This document shows, one piece after another, positions 7,599-15,758 of a DNA stretch of 64,000 nt. The DNA comes from CAVREM01 sp963728825 (lineage in GTDB: Bacteria; Acidobacteriota; Vicinamibacteria; Vicinamibacterales; CAVVIG01): positions 62,001 to 126,000 of the forward strand of contig CAVSLA010000006.1 in assembly GCA_963728825.1 (NCBI GenBank), written 5' to 3'. Each line of letters opens with the position of its first letter. Within the stretch, counting starts at the first letter, position 1. The notes under the pieces are model-generated. The model saw nothing but the letters and a program-made list of their open reading frames with translations, was not told the origin of the DNA and did not search any database. A program made the translations under genes and the position numbers.

Positions 7599-9712
7599 AT
7601 CCGCCGTTCGGCGGTGATCGCGCTGGCAATCGCCGACCGCAGCACGTTGCGCGTCAGCGACGACTTCGACAGCACGGCCTGGGCGGTCGACAGCTTCTTC
7701 TGCTCTTCGGCCGACAGACGCTGCGACGTGACGACCACCACCGGCACCCTGGCGGTCGCGGGATCCTCGCGGAGACGTTCGAACACGTCGAATCCGGTCA
7801 TGTCGGTCAGCCGTAAATCGAGGAGGATGATGTCGGGCGGCGTCGCGTGCGCCTTCGCGAGGCCGTCCTGGCCTGTCGATGCTTCGACCAGCTCGTGCTG
7901 GCGATCGTTGAGGAGCTGCCGGATGATGTAGCGCGACGCTTCTTCATCGTCCACGGTCAGGACACGGACCGCCTCGCGCGTCACCACCAGACCGTCGAGC
8001 GTGCGCACCAGTCCCGCCGCATCGATCGGCTTGATGCAGTAGGCGTCGGCGCCGAGCGCGTATCCCTTTCGCTGATCGTCAACCGTCGACACGACCACGA
8101 CGGGCCGCTTCGCGGCCGCGGGATCGCGCTTGAGCCGCGCCAGAAAATCCCACGACTCGGTGCCATGCAGACGGATGTCCAGCAGCACGGCCGCGACATC
8201 GACCGCGGCGAGCATCGCCTCGGCCGAGGGAACCGTGTGGGCATGCATCACCTGATAGCGGGTCGGTGCGAGGGCGCGCTGCACCAGCAGGAGATCCTCG
8301 TCGTTGTCCTCGACGACCAGCACGGGAATGCGATCGGGATCGACGGCAACCGGGGCGGCTGTTTCGGCCTTCAGCGGATCGCGATAGAAGAGCGGCACCA
8401 CGACAGAAAAGGTCGAGCCGACGCCGTGCGTGCTCACCACTGAAATGCGGCCGCCGAGCAGCTCGGCGAGCCGCTTGGAGAGGGGCAGGCCGAGGCCGGT
8501 GCCCTTGACGCGGCGCTGCAACGGGTTCTCGATCTGCACGAACTCGTCGAAAATCCGCGACAGATCCCGCTCCGGGATGCCGATGCCGGTGTCGGCGACG
8601 AAAAATTCCACTTCGTCGCGTCCGGGCTTCAGGCTGACGCTGACCCGAACCTCGCCGCGCTCGGTGTACTTGAGAGCGTTGGAAATGAAGTTGCGCAGGA
8701 TCTGCGAGAGTTTGCTTTCGTCCGAGTAGATCGGCGGGATGCCGTCGGGCTCCTCGAAAGTCAGTGCGAGCGACTGGTTGATGAGCAGCGGACGGAGCAT
8801 GCCGCGCAGCGCGCCGAACAGGGCGCCGACCTCGAACGTGGCCGGCCGCACCTCGATCTTGCCCGCTTCGACCTTCGCCAGATCGAGCAGGTCGTCGACC
8901 AGGTCCGACAGCTGCTGCCCGGATTTGCGAATGAAGAACAGCTCGTCCTTGTCGTCAGGCCGCGCATTGAGCCGCTCGGCGAGCAGATTGGTGAGCGCGA
9001 GAATCGAGTTCACGGGCGTCCGGAACTCGTGGGTCATGTTCGACAGGAAACGCGTTTTGATCTCGTCGGCCCGGCGCAGATGATCGGCGCGCTCGTCGAG
9101 CTCGGCGTAGAGGGCGACGACGCCGCGATTGGTGTCCTCCAGCTCGCGGTTCAGCCGGACCAGTTCCTCCTGCCGCGCACTCAAATCGTCCAGCGCGCGG
9201 AGCAGCTCCTGGTTCTGCCGCTGAACTTCGCCGATCAGCCCGTCGGGCCGTTCCGCGATCAGCGCTTCCTGCAGGCGGGCCACGTCAGCGACCGTCAGGG
9301 CGCTGCGGCGCGACGTCAGCAGCTTCTTGAGAATCACCGTCGTCCCGGAATCGCTCGAGCTCACGGTGAAGTGATCCATCAGCCGCCGGGCGCCGATAAT
9401 CCCGAGACCCATGCCGGTGGCCGACTTGTACTCCCCGGACAGCACCTGTTCCAGCCGGGCGATCCCGCGGCCCTTGTCGGCCACCGTGACGCTGAGCACC
9501 TGCGGCGCGAGCTTGCCCTCGAGCGCGAACAGCACCCGGCCACCGCCGGCATAGGCGTAGGCGTTGCGGGCGATTTCCGACACGGCGGTGGCGATTCTGG
9601 TCTGTTCGGTGGCATCGAACCCGAGGACCGCGGCGATCTGTCGGGCGCGCTGTCGCGCAAGCACGACGTCATGCTCACGGGCGATGGCGACGGAGAGCAA
9701 CGGCTCGCTCAC
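7595..9712 (-). CDS. Hybrid histidine kinase with N-terminal RsbT-like ATPase domain
   Basis: 705 residues, cytoplasmic. Residues about 1-130 are an anti-sigma/RsbT-type GHKL ATPase (EIARNAYAYAGGG N-box, DKGRGI, TGMGLGIIGARRLMD). Next come a coiled coil (about 160-215), HisKA with His228 (NMTHEFRTPVNSIL), a second GHKL domain (NALKYTERGE, DTGIGIPE, GTGLGLPLSKRL), and two receiver domains with Asp512 (VLLDIRL) and Asp632 (ILLDLRL). The two ATPase domains of different kinds make it a plausible bridge between the stressosome partner-switching proteins encoded upstream and a phosphorelay. It overlaps both neighbours by four bases, indicating translational coupling. No sensor or membrane domain is present, so its input is presumably protein-borne. 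Confidence 0.88.
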   Translation of the reverse strand: MSEPLLSVAIAREHDVVLARQRARQIAAVLGFDATEQTRIATAVSEIARNAYAYAGGGRVLFALEGKLAPQVLSVTVADKGRGIARLEQVLSGEYKSATGMGLGIIGARRLMDHFTVSSSDSGTTVILKKLLTSRRSALTVADVARLQEALIAERPDGLIGEVQRQNQELLRALDDLSARQEELVRLNRELEDTNRGVVALYAELDERADHLRRADEIKTRFLSNMTHEFRTPVNSILALTNLLAERLNARPDDKDELFFIRKSGQQLSDLVDDLLDLAKVEAGKIEVRPATFEVGALFGALRGMLRPLLINQSLALTFEEPDGIPPIYSDESKLSQILRNFISNALKYTERGEVRVSVSLKPGRDEVEFFVADTGIGIPERDLSRIFDEFVQIENPLQRRVKGTGLGLPLSKRLAELLGGRISVVSTHGVGSTFSVVVPLFYRDPLKAETAAPVAVDPDRIPVLVVEDNDEDLLLVQRALAPTRYQVMHAHTVPSAEAMLAAVDVAAVLLDIRLHGTESWDFLARLKRDPAAAKRPVVVVSTVDDQRKGYALGADAYCIKPIDAAGLVRTLDGLVVTREAVRVLTVDDEEASRYIIRQLLNDRQHELVEASTGQDGLAKAHATPPDIILLDLRLTDMTGFDVFERLREDPATARVPVVVVTSQRLSAEEQKKLSTAQAVLSKSSLTRNVLRSAIASAITAERRM

Positions 9713-10713
9713 GCCGCCTCCCCCGCCACCACCACGGTCACGTCGTCGCGGCCGCGGTTGAAATCACGGTAGAGGACACCCGCCACGACAGCCGGATGAC
9801 GCGTCGCCAGGCCGGGATAGCTGGCGATCGACCAGTGGGACACCAGGCCATCGGAGTGCATCACCAGCAACGCCTGCGGCGGCCATGGATAGGTGTACTC
9901 GCGGAAGATGCGCGCTTGGTGCCCCAGGGTGCCGTTGTGAGACACCGCCTGGCGAATCGTGCCGTTGCACACAACCGCGGCGCTGATGTTGCCGACGCCG
10001 GCAAAGGTCATCAGACGACGCGGCAGGTCGACTGCCGCGACCGCGGCCGCGGCACCGCGGGTGTGCCGGATGCGATCGTGCATGACGGAGAGCAGTTTCG
10101 CGCAACCGTTCCCGGCCGTCAGATCGGCAGCACCGATCGCGGCATGGGCAGCTTGCGCCGCGAAGTGGCCGTGGCCCAGGCCGTCGGCCACGAGCGCGGC
10201 AAAGCCTTCGGCACCCTGCGAGCGGGACCATGCGTCGCCACATTCGGATTCGCCGATCATGGCGACCGAAATGCCTGAAATCGTAAAGGCGCGCTTGGGC
10301 GGCACCGAAGTCTTCGGCCGAATGCGGGCGAGAATGACCGTCCCGGCTGGAACGCTGGAGTAGATGTCGAACTCGTCGGCCATCCGCCGCGCGGCCCCCA
10401 GGCCGATGCCGGTCGTGCCGGCAGTCGACCGGCCATCAGCGAGCGAGGCGGTGACGTTGGCCATCCCGGGCCCTTTGTCGATCGCCAGCAGCTCGAGCTC
10501 CGGAGTCTCGCCGGCCGCCGCGCGCAGCAGCATCTGGCCGCCCTGGGTATGCTTGACCAGGTTGGTCGCCAGCTCTGTCGCGACCAGTCCGGCACGGTAC
10601 GAATCCTCTTCCGGAAAGCCGATCTTGTCGACCAGCTCGCGCGCGGCAAAGCGTACCGCTGACGCCTGACTCGCTTCGACGACCGGGATCTGTGCGTGGC
10701 AGGCTACTTCCAT
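9709..10713 (-). CDS. RsbT-like ATPase fused to SpoIIE/RsbX-type phosphatase
   Basis: 334 residues. Residues about 10-135 form a GHKL kinase domain of the RsbT/anti-sigma type (ELATNLVKHTQGGQ N-box with Glu47 and Asn51, DKGPGM, TTGIGLGAARRM). Residues about 145-332 form a PP2C/SpoIIE phosphatase like RsbX, with metal-ligand positions Asp160 (ECGDAW), Asp177-Gly178 (VADGLGHG), Asp288 (HSDGL) and Asp323-Asp324 (GRDDVTVVV). In known stressosomes RsbX removes phosphate from RsbR/RsbS to reset the complex; here the same polypeptide would also carry a kinase-like domain. The gene overlaps rsbT by ten bases. The family assignment is firm; the joint function is inference. Confidence 0.85.
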   Translation of the reverse strand: MEVACHAQIPVVEASQASAVRFAARELVDKIGFPEEDSYRAGLVATELATNLVKHTQGGQMLLRAAAGETPELELLAIDKGPGMANVTASLADGRSTAGTTGIGLGAARRMADEFDIYSSVPAGTVILARIRPKTSVPPKRAFTISGISVAMIGESECGDAWSRSQGAEGFAALVADGLGHGHFAAQAAHAAIGAADLTAGNGCAKLLSVMHDRIRHTRGAAAAVAAVDLPRRLMTFAGVGNISAAVVCNGTIRQAVSHNGTLGHQARIFREYTYPWPPQALLVMHSDGLVSHWSIASYPGLATRHPAVVAGVLYRDFNRGRDDVTVVVAGEAA

Positions 10714-11108
10714 CTGGTAATGACCACTCGAGTGCCGATGCCGGGCGTCGACGTGATGGCGAAGTCGTTCGACAGGCGCTTGGCGCCTGACAGACCCAGC
10801 CCGAGACCCCCAGCCGTCGTAAAACCGTCCTTCATCGCCTGCGCGATGTCCGCGATGCCCGGCCCCTGATCCTCGAAGGTCAGACGCACGCCCCGGCGAG
10901 GACCATCGTTAATCGCTTCGAGCAACGCCGTGCCGCCGCCGCCGTGCTTGATCGTGTTGCGCGCGAGCTCGCTGGCCGCTGTCACGATCTTCGTCTGATC
11001 GACCAGGCTGAACCCCAGGCCGATCGCCAGCTGCCGCACCGTCTGGCGGACGATCACCATGTGTTCGTCGCTCGTGAGCGGCAGTCGATCAGCCGAGAGC
11101 AGGACCAT
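10704..11108 (-). CDS. rsbT: Stressosome switch kinase RsbT
   Basis: 134-residue serine/threonine kinase of the GHKL family. Motifs: SELARNTIKHGGGGT (Glu47, Asn51), EDQGPGI (Asp80) and GLGLGLSGAKRL. In characterised systems RsbT is held by the RsbR/RsbS stressosome, phosphorylates both upon stress, and is released to act on a downstream partner. The order rsbR-rsbS-rsbT is exactly the classic module, and the gene overlaps rsbS by 20 bases. No RsbU homologue or alternative sigma factor is encoded in this window, so the downstream target is open. Confidence 0.9.
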   Translation of the reverse strand: MVLLSADRLPLTSDEHMVIVRQTVRQLAIGLGFSLVDQTKIVTAASELARNTIKHGGGGTALLEAINDGPRRGVRLTFEDQGPGIADIAQAMKDGFTTAGGLGLGLSGAKRLSNDFAITSTPGIGTRVVITRWK

Positions 11109-11481
11109 GTCCGTCAGCGCTGGCAGGGGAGGACGCTGACAGCAACTCCATGCCCTTCTCCACGTTCAGGGCGGTCCGTACGCCGGCGAGCGACATCCCC
11201 AGCTCGACGAGCGTGATCGCCACGGCCGGGCGCATGCCAACCACCACTGTCTCGGCATCCAGCACACGCGACATCGCGGCGATGTTGCCGAGCATCCGGC
11301 CGATGAACGAATCGACCATCTCCAGCCCGGAGATGTCGATGAGCACGCCGCGCGCCGCGGTCTGGGCAATGCGGCCCGTCAAATCATCCTGGAGCTGCAT
11401 GGCGAGCCGATCGTGCATGTCGACCTGAATCGACACGAGCAGGCAGTCGCCGAGCTTGAGGATCGGGATGCGTTCCATCAT
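11089..11481 (-). CDS. rsbS: Stressosome scaffold RsbS (STAS domain)
   Basis: 130-residue single STAS-domain protein. The core reads RGVLIDISGLEMVDSFIGRML, matching the RsbS signature, in which Ser58 would be phosphorylated by RsbT. It starts MMERIPILKLGDCLLVSIQVD, also typical. In known systems RsbS and RsbR proteins build a large cytoplasmic complex that sequesters RsbT. The C-terminal about 15 residues are Ala/Ser-rich and probably dispensable. It overlaps rsbR by four bases and rsbT by 20, so the three are probably translationally coupled. Confidence 0.92.
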   Translation of the reverse strand: MMERIPILKLGDCLLVSIQVDMHDRLAMQLQDDLTGRIAQTAARGVLIDISGLEMVDSFIGRMLGNIAAMSRVLDAETVVVGMRPAVAITLVELGMSLAGVRTALNVEKGMELLSASSPASADGHGPALG

Positions 11482-12362
11482 GCCGCCGGGGCGGGAGTTG
11501 GTGCGGACGTCTGTTTGGTGACCGCGAGCGACAGCCGCTTGAGCGCGACGGCAAACGCGTCAGCCAGCGTGGCTTTGGTGGTCACAGCGTTCAGATCGAC
11601 GCCGAGATGGACGATGGTCTGGGCGATCTGCGGGCGAATCCCGCTGATGATGCAGTCGGCGCCCATCAGCCGCGCCGCCGCCACGGTTTTCAGCAGGTGC
11701 TGCGCCACCAGCGTGTCGACCGTCGGCACGCCGGTGATGTCGAGAATCGCGATCGACGAGCCGGTATCGACGATTCGCTGGAGGAGGTTCTCCATGACAA
11801 TCTGCGTGCGCGCGCTGTCGAGGGTGCCGATCAGCGGCAACGCGAGAATGCCTTCCCACAGGGTGACGACCGGCGTCGAGAGCTCCATCATTTCCTGCTG
11901 CTGGCGCATGATGATGCCGTCGCGGCTCTTCTGGTACACCTCGGTCGAGTAGAGGCCGAGCGCATCGAGCAACGTCGTCGTCGACCACATGTTCCGGGCG
12001 AGCGAGGCGGTATCGCTGCCGTTGGCGCTGAGCCGGTTGAACAGCGGCTGCTTCAACGAAAACACGAATGTGGCGGTCTCGCTGGGTGTGAATCCTTGAC
12101 GCGCCCGGCTCTCGGATATCCGGGAAATGAAGTCGCGGACCTGCCTCCAGACTGGTCCATCCGTCTCGAATCGCTCGCCCGTGCCGATCGCGGTCGTGAA
12201 GGCGGACAGAAAATCGCGCGACTGCTGAGCCAGTTCGTTCTCGCTCATCAGTTCCCGTCGAGTCGACAAACCGTCGAGCTGCAGCTTCTGCCATTCATTG
12301 AGAATGGTCTGCTGATCGCGCCGGAGAATATCTGCTAGCATGTCGGTTCCTGTCTGCGCCAT
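11478..12362 (-). CDS. rsbR: Stressosome sensor-scaffold RsbR
   Basis: 294 residues: an all-helical N-terminal RsbRD-type sensory domain (about 1-150, with ILRRDQQTILNEWQKLQ and SRDFLSAFTTAIG) followed by a C-terminal STAS domain (about 160-280, with ILDITGVPTVDTLVAQHLLK). Ser183 (IGTLDSARTQ) and Thr217 (PTVDT) occupy the two positions phosphorylated by RsbT in RsbRA-type proteins. The ATG is preceded by AGAGGAC. It is the first gene of the six-gene minus-strand operon and faces the ribbon-helix-helix/receiver gene across about 90 bases. The N-terminal domain is not heme-globin or a light-sensing domain; its signal is unknown. Confidence 0.9.
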   Translation of the reverse strand: MAQTGTDMLADILRRDQQTILNEWQKLQLDGLSTRRELMSENELAQQSRDFLSAFTTAIGTGERFETDGPVWRQVRDFISRISESRARQGFTPSETATFVFSLKQPLFNRLSANGSDTASLARNMWSTTTLLDALGLYSTEVYQKSRDGIIMRQQQEMMELSTPVVTLWEGILALPLIGTLDSARTQIVMENLLQRIVDTGSSIAILDITGVPTVDTLVAQHLLKTVAAARLMGADCIISGIRPQIAQTIVHLGVDLNAVTTKATLADAFAVALKRLSLAVTKQTSAPTPAPAA

Positions 12363-12449
12363 CGCGTCCTCTGGAAAACAGTCATCCTACACCGGAATCG
12401 CCAGTCGACATCAGGTTGTCGGCGCGGTGCGCTATACTCGCGTCACTCC
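12363..12449. promoter_or_regulatory. Divergent promoter region of the stressosome island
   Basis: The 87 bases between the divergent start codons of rsbR and the ribbon-helix-helix/receiver gene must hold promoters for both directions. I do not see clear -35/-10 pairs; GCTATACTCG at about 12431 could be an extended -10 for the rightward gene. The RHH domain of the adjacent product makes this short region an obvious candidate operator for autoregulation, which is inference. Confidence 0.4.
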
Positions 12450-13121
12450 ATGCCGGATCGAAAGAAACGCGGCCGGCCGCCGGGCGGCGATCGACCGGGC
12501 GAGCGCGTCGTCGACTATCCCCAGCTGTCGGTGCGCGTGCCACGTGAGACGCTGCGCAAGCTGCGCGCGGCGGCGACCGTTGAAAAGCTGTCGCACTCGA
12601 AGGTGCTGGCCAACGCGCTCGACCGCTACCTCGATGCGATGCCGTACGATCGGCGCTCGCTCGTCGAAGGGTTGCTGGAGCGGGCCACCGACGTGTTCGA
12701 GCAACCCTCGAAGCGCGCGAATGCCGATCGCGCCGCCAAACCGATCACTGTTTTGAACGTGGACGACAACGAGGCGTCGCTCTTCGCGCGCTCGACGATC
12801 CTGCGAAAGGAAGGCTGGCACGTCATCGAGGCGCAGACCGGCCGGGCGGCGCTCGAAGCGGTGCGGCGCAGTCACCCGGACGTGGTCCTGCTCGACGTCC
12901 ACTTGCCCGATATCAACGGCCTGGAAGTCTGCCGCCGGATCAAGGCCGACCCGGCCACGAAGAGCATCAAGGTGGTGCAGGTCTCAGCGTCGGTGCGCGC
13001 GCCGCTCGATCAGCTGCATTGCCTCGAAGAAGGCGGCGCTGACATGTACCTGACGGAACCCCTCGCGCGTGGCACCCTGCTCTCCGTCATCGACCGCCTG
13101 CTGAACGGCACCGCCGCATAG
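12450..13121 (+). CDS. Ribbon-helix-helix/receiver fusion response regulator
   Basis: 223 residues. The N-terminus has an AT-hook-like KKRGRPPG (residues 5-12). A segment with CopG/Arc-like ribbon-helix-helix pattern follows (about 22-65: YPQLSVRVPRETLRKLRAAA, then HSKVLANALDRYLD). Residues 98-220 form a receiver domain with Asp149 (VVLLDVHLPDINGLEVCRRIK). The receiver resembles that of the receiver-histidine kinase in the operon opposite and shares its Lys-to-Glu change (YLTEP, Glu203). It is likely the DNA-binding output of the island, with DNA contact placed before rather than after the receiver, which is unusual. It is divergent from rsbR. Confidence 0.8.
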   Translation: MPDRKKRGRPPGGDRPGERVVDYPQLSVRVPRETLRKLRAAATVEKLSHSKVLANALDRYLDAMPYDRRSLVEGLLERATDVFEQPSKRANADRAAKPITVLNVDDNEASLFARSTILRKEGWHVIEAQTGRAALEAVRRSHPDVVLLDVHLPDINGLEVCRRIKADPATKSIKVVQVSASVRAPLDQLHCLEEGGADMYLTEPLARGTLLSVIDRLLNGTAA

Positions 13122-13139
13122 TTGACTGTTGACTGACCA

Positions 13140-14426
13140 CTACGGCCGACGGATTACTTCTCGTTGGTCCATGTACGGTCGCAGCGCGGCCGGGATGATC
13201 ACCGACCCGTCCCGCTCCTGGTAGTTTTCCAGAATCGCGATCAACGCTCGACCGACCGCCAGCCCCGATCCGTTCAGGGTGTGCACGAATTCGGATTTCC
13301 CCGTCCCGCCGGCGCGGTACTTGATGGCGGCGCGGCGCGCCTGGAAGGCCTCGGTGTTGCTGCAGGACGAGATTTCGCGATAGGTCTTCTGGCTGGGCAG
13401 CCAGACTTCGATGTCGTAGGTCTTGGCTGACGCAAACCCCACATCACCCGTGCAGAGCATCATCGTCCGATACGGCAGATCGAGACGCTTCAGCACTTCC
13501 TCGGCGTGCGCGGTCAATCTTTCCAGCTCCTCGTACGATTGGTCGGGCGTCGTGAACTTCATCAGCTCGACCTTGTCGAACTGATGCTGTCTGATGAGCC
13601 CGCGCACGTCCTGTCCGTACGATCCTGCTTCGCTGCGGAAACACGGCGTATACGCGGTGTAGGAGATCGGCAGCTGGCGTCCGTCGAGGATTTCACCGCG
13701 ATGCAGGTTGGTCAGCGGCACTTCGGCGGTCGGCACGAGGTAGAGATCCCAGTCGCCGGCGATCTTGAAGAGGTCCGCTTCGAACTTCGGCAGATTGCCG
13801 GTGCCGGTCAGCGAGGCGGTGTTGACCATGAACGGCGGTTCGACCTCGCGGTAGCCGTGTTCGCGCGTGTGGAGATCGAGCATGAAGTTGATCAGCGCGC
13901 GGGCGAGGCGGGCGCCGTCGCCAATCAGCACCGAGAAGCGGGCGGCGGCGATCTTGACGCCGCGCTCGAAATCGAGAATGCCGAGCTCGGGCCCGAGGTC
14001 CCAATGGGCCTTGGGTTCGAAGTCGAATGACCGCGGCGTGCCGTGGCGGCGCACTTCCTGGTTATCCGCGGCGCTCTGGCCGATCGGGACCGTCGCGTGG
14101 GGCAGATTGGGCAGCGTCAGCAGCGCGACTTCCCGCTGATGCTCGATCGAGTCGAGTTGAATCCCCAGCTGCTTGATCTGTTGGGAGCGGTGCCGGTTGG
14201 CTTCCTGAATCGGGGCGGTGTCGTGCCCCTGCCGCTTGGCGCGGGCGATCTCGTCGCCCGACGTGTTCTGCTGCCGCTTCAGCCCTTCGAGCTCGGGGAT
14301 GATGCGGCGCCGCGCGGTCTCGAGCGTCGCGATCTCTTCGAGCGCCTTGTCGGGATCGAGTCCGCGGTTGCGCAGTCCGGTGCGGACTTCTTCGATGTGA
14401 TCGCGCACGTACGCCGGGTCGAGCAT
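13140..14426 (-). CDS. serS: Seryl-tRNA synthetase
   Basis: 428 residues, the normal length. It charges tRNA-Ser (and tRNA-Sec) with serine in the cytoplasm. An N-terminal coiled-coil arm (about 1-105) is followed by the class II catalytic core: motif 2 around FRSEAGSYGQDVRGLIRQHQF, the CSNTEAFQARR segment and motif 3 around LNGSGLAVGRALIAILE. The link to selenium is notable because selD in this window is itself predicted to need Ser-tRNA-Sec. It is divergent from galU, with about 50 bases between them, and convergent with the RHH-receiver gene. Confidence 0.97.
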   Translation of the reverse strand: MLDPAYVRDHIEEVRTGLRNRGLDPDKALEEIATLETARRRIIPELEGLKRQQNTSGDEIARAKRQGHDTAPIQEANRHRSQQIKQLGIQLDSIEHQREVALLTLPNLPHATVPIGQSAADNQEVRRHGTPRSFDFEPKAHWDLGPELGILDFERGVKIAAARFSVLIGDGARLARALINFMLDLHTREHGYREVEPPFMVNTASLTGTGNLPKFEADLFKIAGDWDLYLVPTAEVPLTNLHRGEILDGRQLPISYTAYTPCFRSEAGSYGQDVRGLIRQHQFDKVELMKFTTPDQSYEELERLTAHAEEVLKRLDLPYRTMMLCTGDVGFASAKTYDIEVWLPSQKTYREISSCSNTEAFQARRAAIKYRAGGTGKSEFVHTLNGSGLAVGRALIAILENYQERDGSVIIPAALRPYMDQREVIRRP

Positions 14427-14476
14427 GCTGAAATTGTATTCTGAGACCGAAGGGACCCTCTGATACGATTCGAAGC

Positions 14477-15373
14477 GTGACGAATCGCGTCCGCAAAGCC
14501 GTGTTCCCCGCCGCCGGCCTCGGCACCCGGTTTCTGCCAGCCACCAAGGCGCAGCCGAAAGAGATGCTGCCGCTGGTCGACAAGCCGATCATCCAGTACG
14601 GCGTCGAGGAAGCGCTCGCGTCCGGCGTCGACAACATCATCCTGGTCACCGGCCGTGGCAAGAACGCCATCGAAGATCACTTCGACCGCTCGGTCGAACT
14701 CGAAACGTTTCTCGAAGCCCGCGGCAAACGGGAGCAGCTCGACGAGATCCGCAAGATCTCGAACCTGATCAACTTCGCGTACGTCCGGCAGGGTGAACCG
14801 CTCGGGCTGGGTCACGCGGTGCTGGTCACCCGCGAACTGGTCGGCGACGAACCGTTTGCGGTGATTCTCGGCGACGATGTCATCGACGCGGATCCGCCGG
14901 CGCTGCGGCAGTTGATCGACGTGTTCGGAAAGGTCGACGGTCCGGTCCTGGCGGTGGAGCGCGTGCCGCGCGACGAAATTTCCAGTTACGGGGTTATCGC
15001 ACCCGATCCCTCTGCCAATCTCGGCAACGGGGTATATCGGGTGCTGGATCTCGTGGAAAAGCCACCGCAGCGGGAAGCGCCGTCAGACCTGGCGATCATC
15101 GGACGGTATATCCTCACGCCCGACATCTTTCCGGCGCTTGCCGCGACCAAGAGCGACCGCACCGGCGAAATTCAGCTCACCAATGGACTGCGTGAGCTGT
15201 TGAAATCGCGGCCGATCTACGCCTGCGAGGTGCAGGGCGTCCGCCACGATACCGGCAACAAGCTCGGGTTCCTCAAGGCCGTGGTCTACTTCGCGCTGCG
15301 GCGGCCGGACCTCGCCGACAAATTTTCGGCGTACCTCAGCTCGCTCGGAATTCCAGAGAAGACGAAAGTCTGA
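14477..15373 (+). CDS. galU: UTP-glucose-1-phosphate uridylyltransferase
   Basis: 298 residues, typical for GalU. It makes UDP-glucose from UTP and glucose-1-phosphate for envelope polysaccharides. The nucleotide-binding signature is KAVFPAAGLGTRFLPATKAQPKEMLP, followed by DKPIIQYGVEEALASG and the metal/uridine region FAVILGDDVID. The substrate segment GEIQLTNGLRELL and the C-terminal VRHDTGNKLGFLKAVVYFAL also fit. Its stop codon is next to that of the convergent zinc ribbon gene. Confidence 0.95.
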   Translation: MTNRVRKAVFPAAGLGTRFLPATKAQPKEMLPLVDKPIIQYGVEEALASGVDNIILVTGRGKNAIEDHFDRSVELETFLEARGKREQLDEIRKISNLINFAYVRQGEPLGLGHAVLVTRELVGDEPFAVILGDDVIDADPPALRQLIDVFGKVDGPVLAVERVPRDEISSYGVIAPDPSANLGNGVYRVLDLVEKPPQREAPSDLAIIGRYILTPDIFPALAATKSDRTGEIQLTNGLRELLKSRPIYACEVQGVRHDTGNKLGFLKAVVYFALRRPDLADKFSAYLSSLGIPEKTKV

Positions 15374-15374
15374 G

Positions 15375-15758
15375 TCAGCTGTCCGACTTCGACGGCGCCG
15401 CGTCAGATTTCGAGGACGAGGTGTCGCTCTTGGCGGCGGGCTTGGCGTCTTTCTTGGCGTCGTTCTTCGCGTCCGCTCCGCTTTCGGTCTTGCCTTCGGT
15501 TTTTCCCTCGGTTTTCCCCTCGGGTTTGCCTTCGGTCTTGGCGGCGCTCTTCGGGTCGTCCTTGGAGGCGGCGGAATCCTTCCGGGCGTAGTCGGTGATG
15601 TACCAGCCGCTGCCCTTGAGATGAAAGGCCGGCGCGGACTGAAGCTTGTGGACCACGCCGCCGCACTTGGGACACTCGGTCAGCGGCGCATCGGAGAATT
15701 TCTGAATCGTCTCGAAGCGATGCTCGCAGGCCTCGCACTGATACTCGTAAAGCGGCAT
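15375..15758 (-). CDS. FmdB-family zinc ribbon protein with repetitive tail
   Basis: 127 residues. Residues 1-60 are the FmdB-type zinc ribbon (MPLYEYQCEACEHRFE; Cys8, Cys11, Cys29 and Cys32 as zinc ligands). The rest is a low-complexity, highly charged Lys/Ala/Ser/Asp tail with tandem GKTE repeats (about residues 76-92). The function of FmdB-type proteins is generally unknown; they have been proposed as regulators. The gene overlaps the DUF885 gene by one base, so the two are co-transcribed. The tail repeats are length-variable sequence by appearance. Confidence 0.85.
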   Translation of the reverse strand: MPLYEYQCEACEHRFETIQKFSDAPLTECPKCGGVVHKLQSAPAFHLKGSGWYITDYARKDSAASKDDPKSAAKTEGKPEGKTEGKTEGKTESGADAKNDAKKDAKPAAKSDTSSSKSDAAPSKSDS

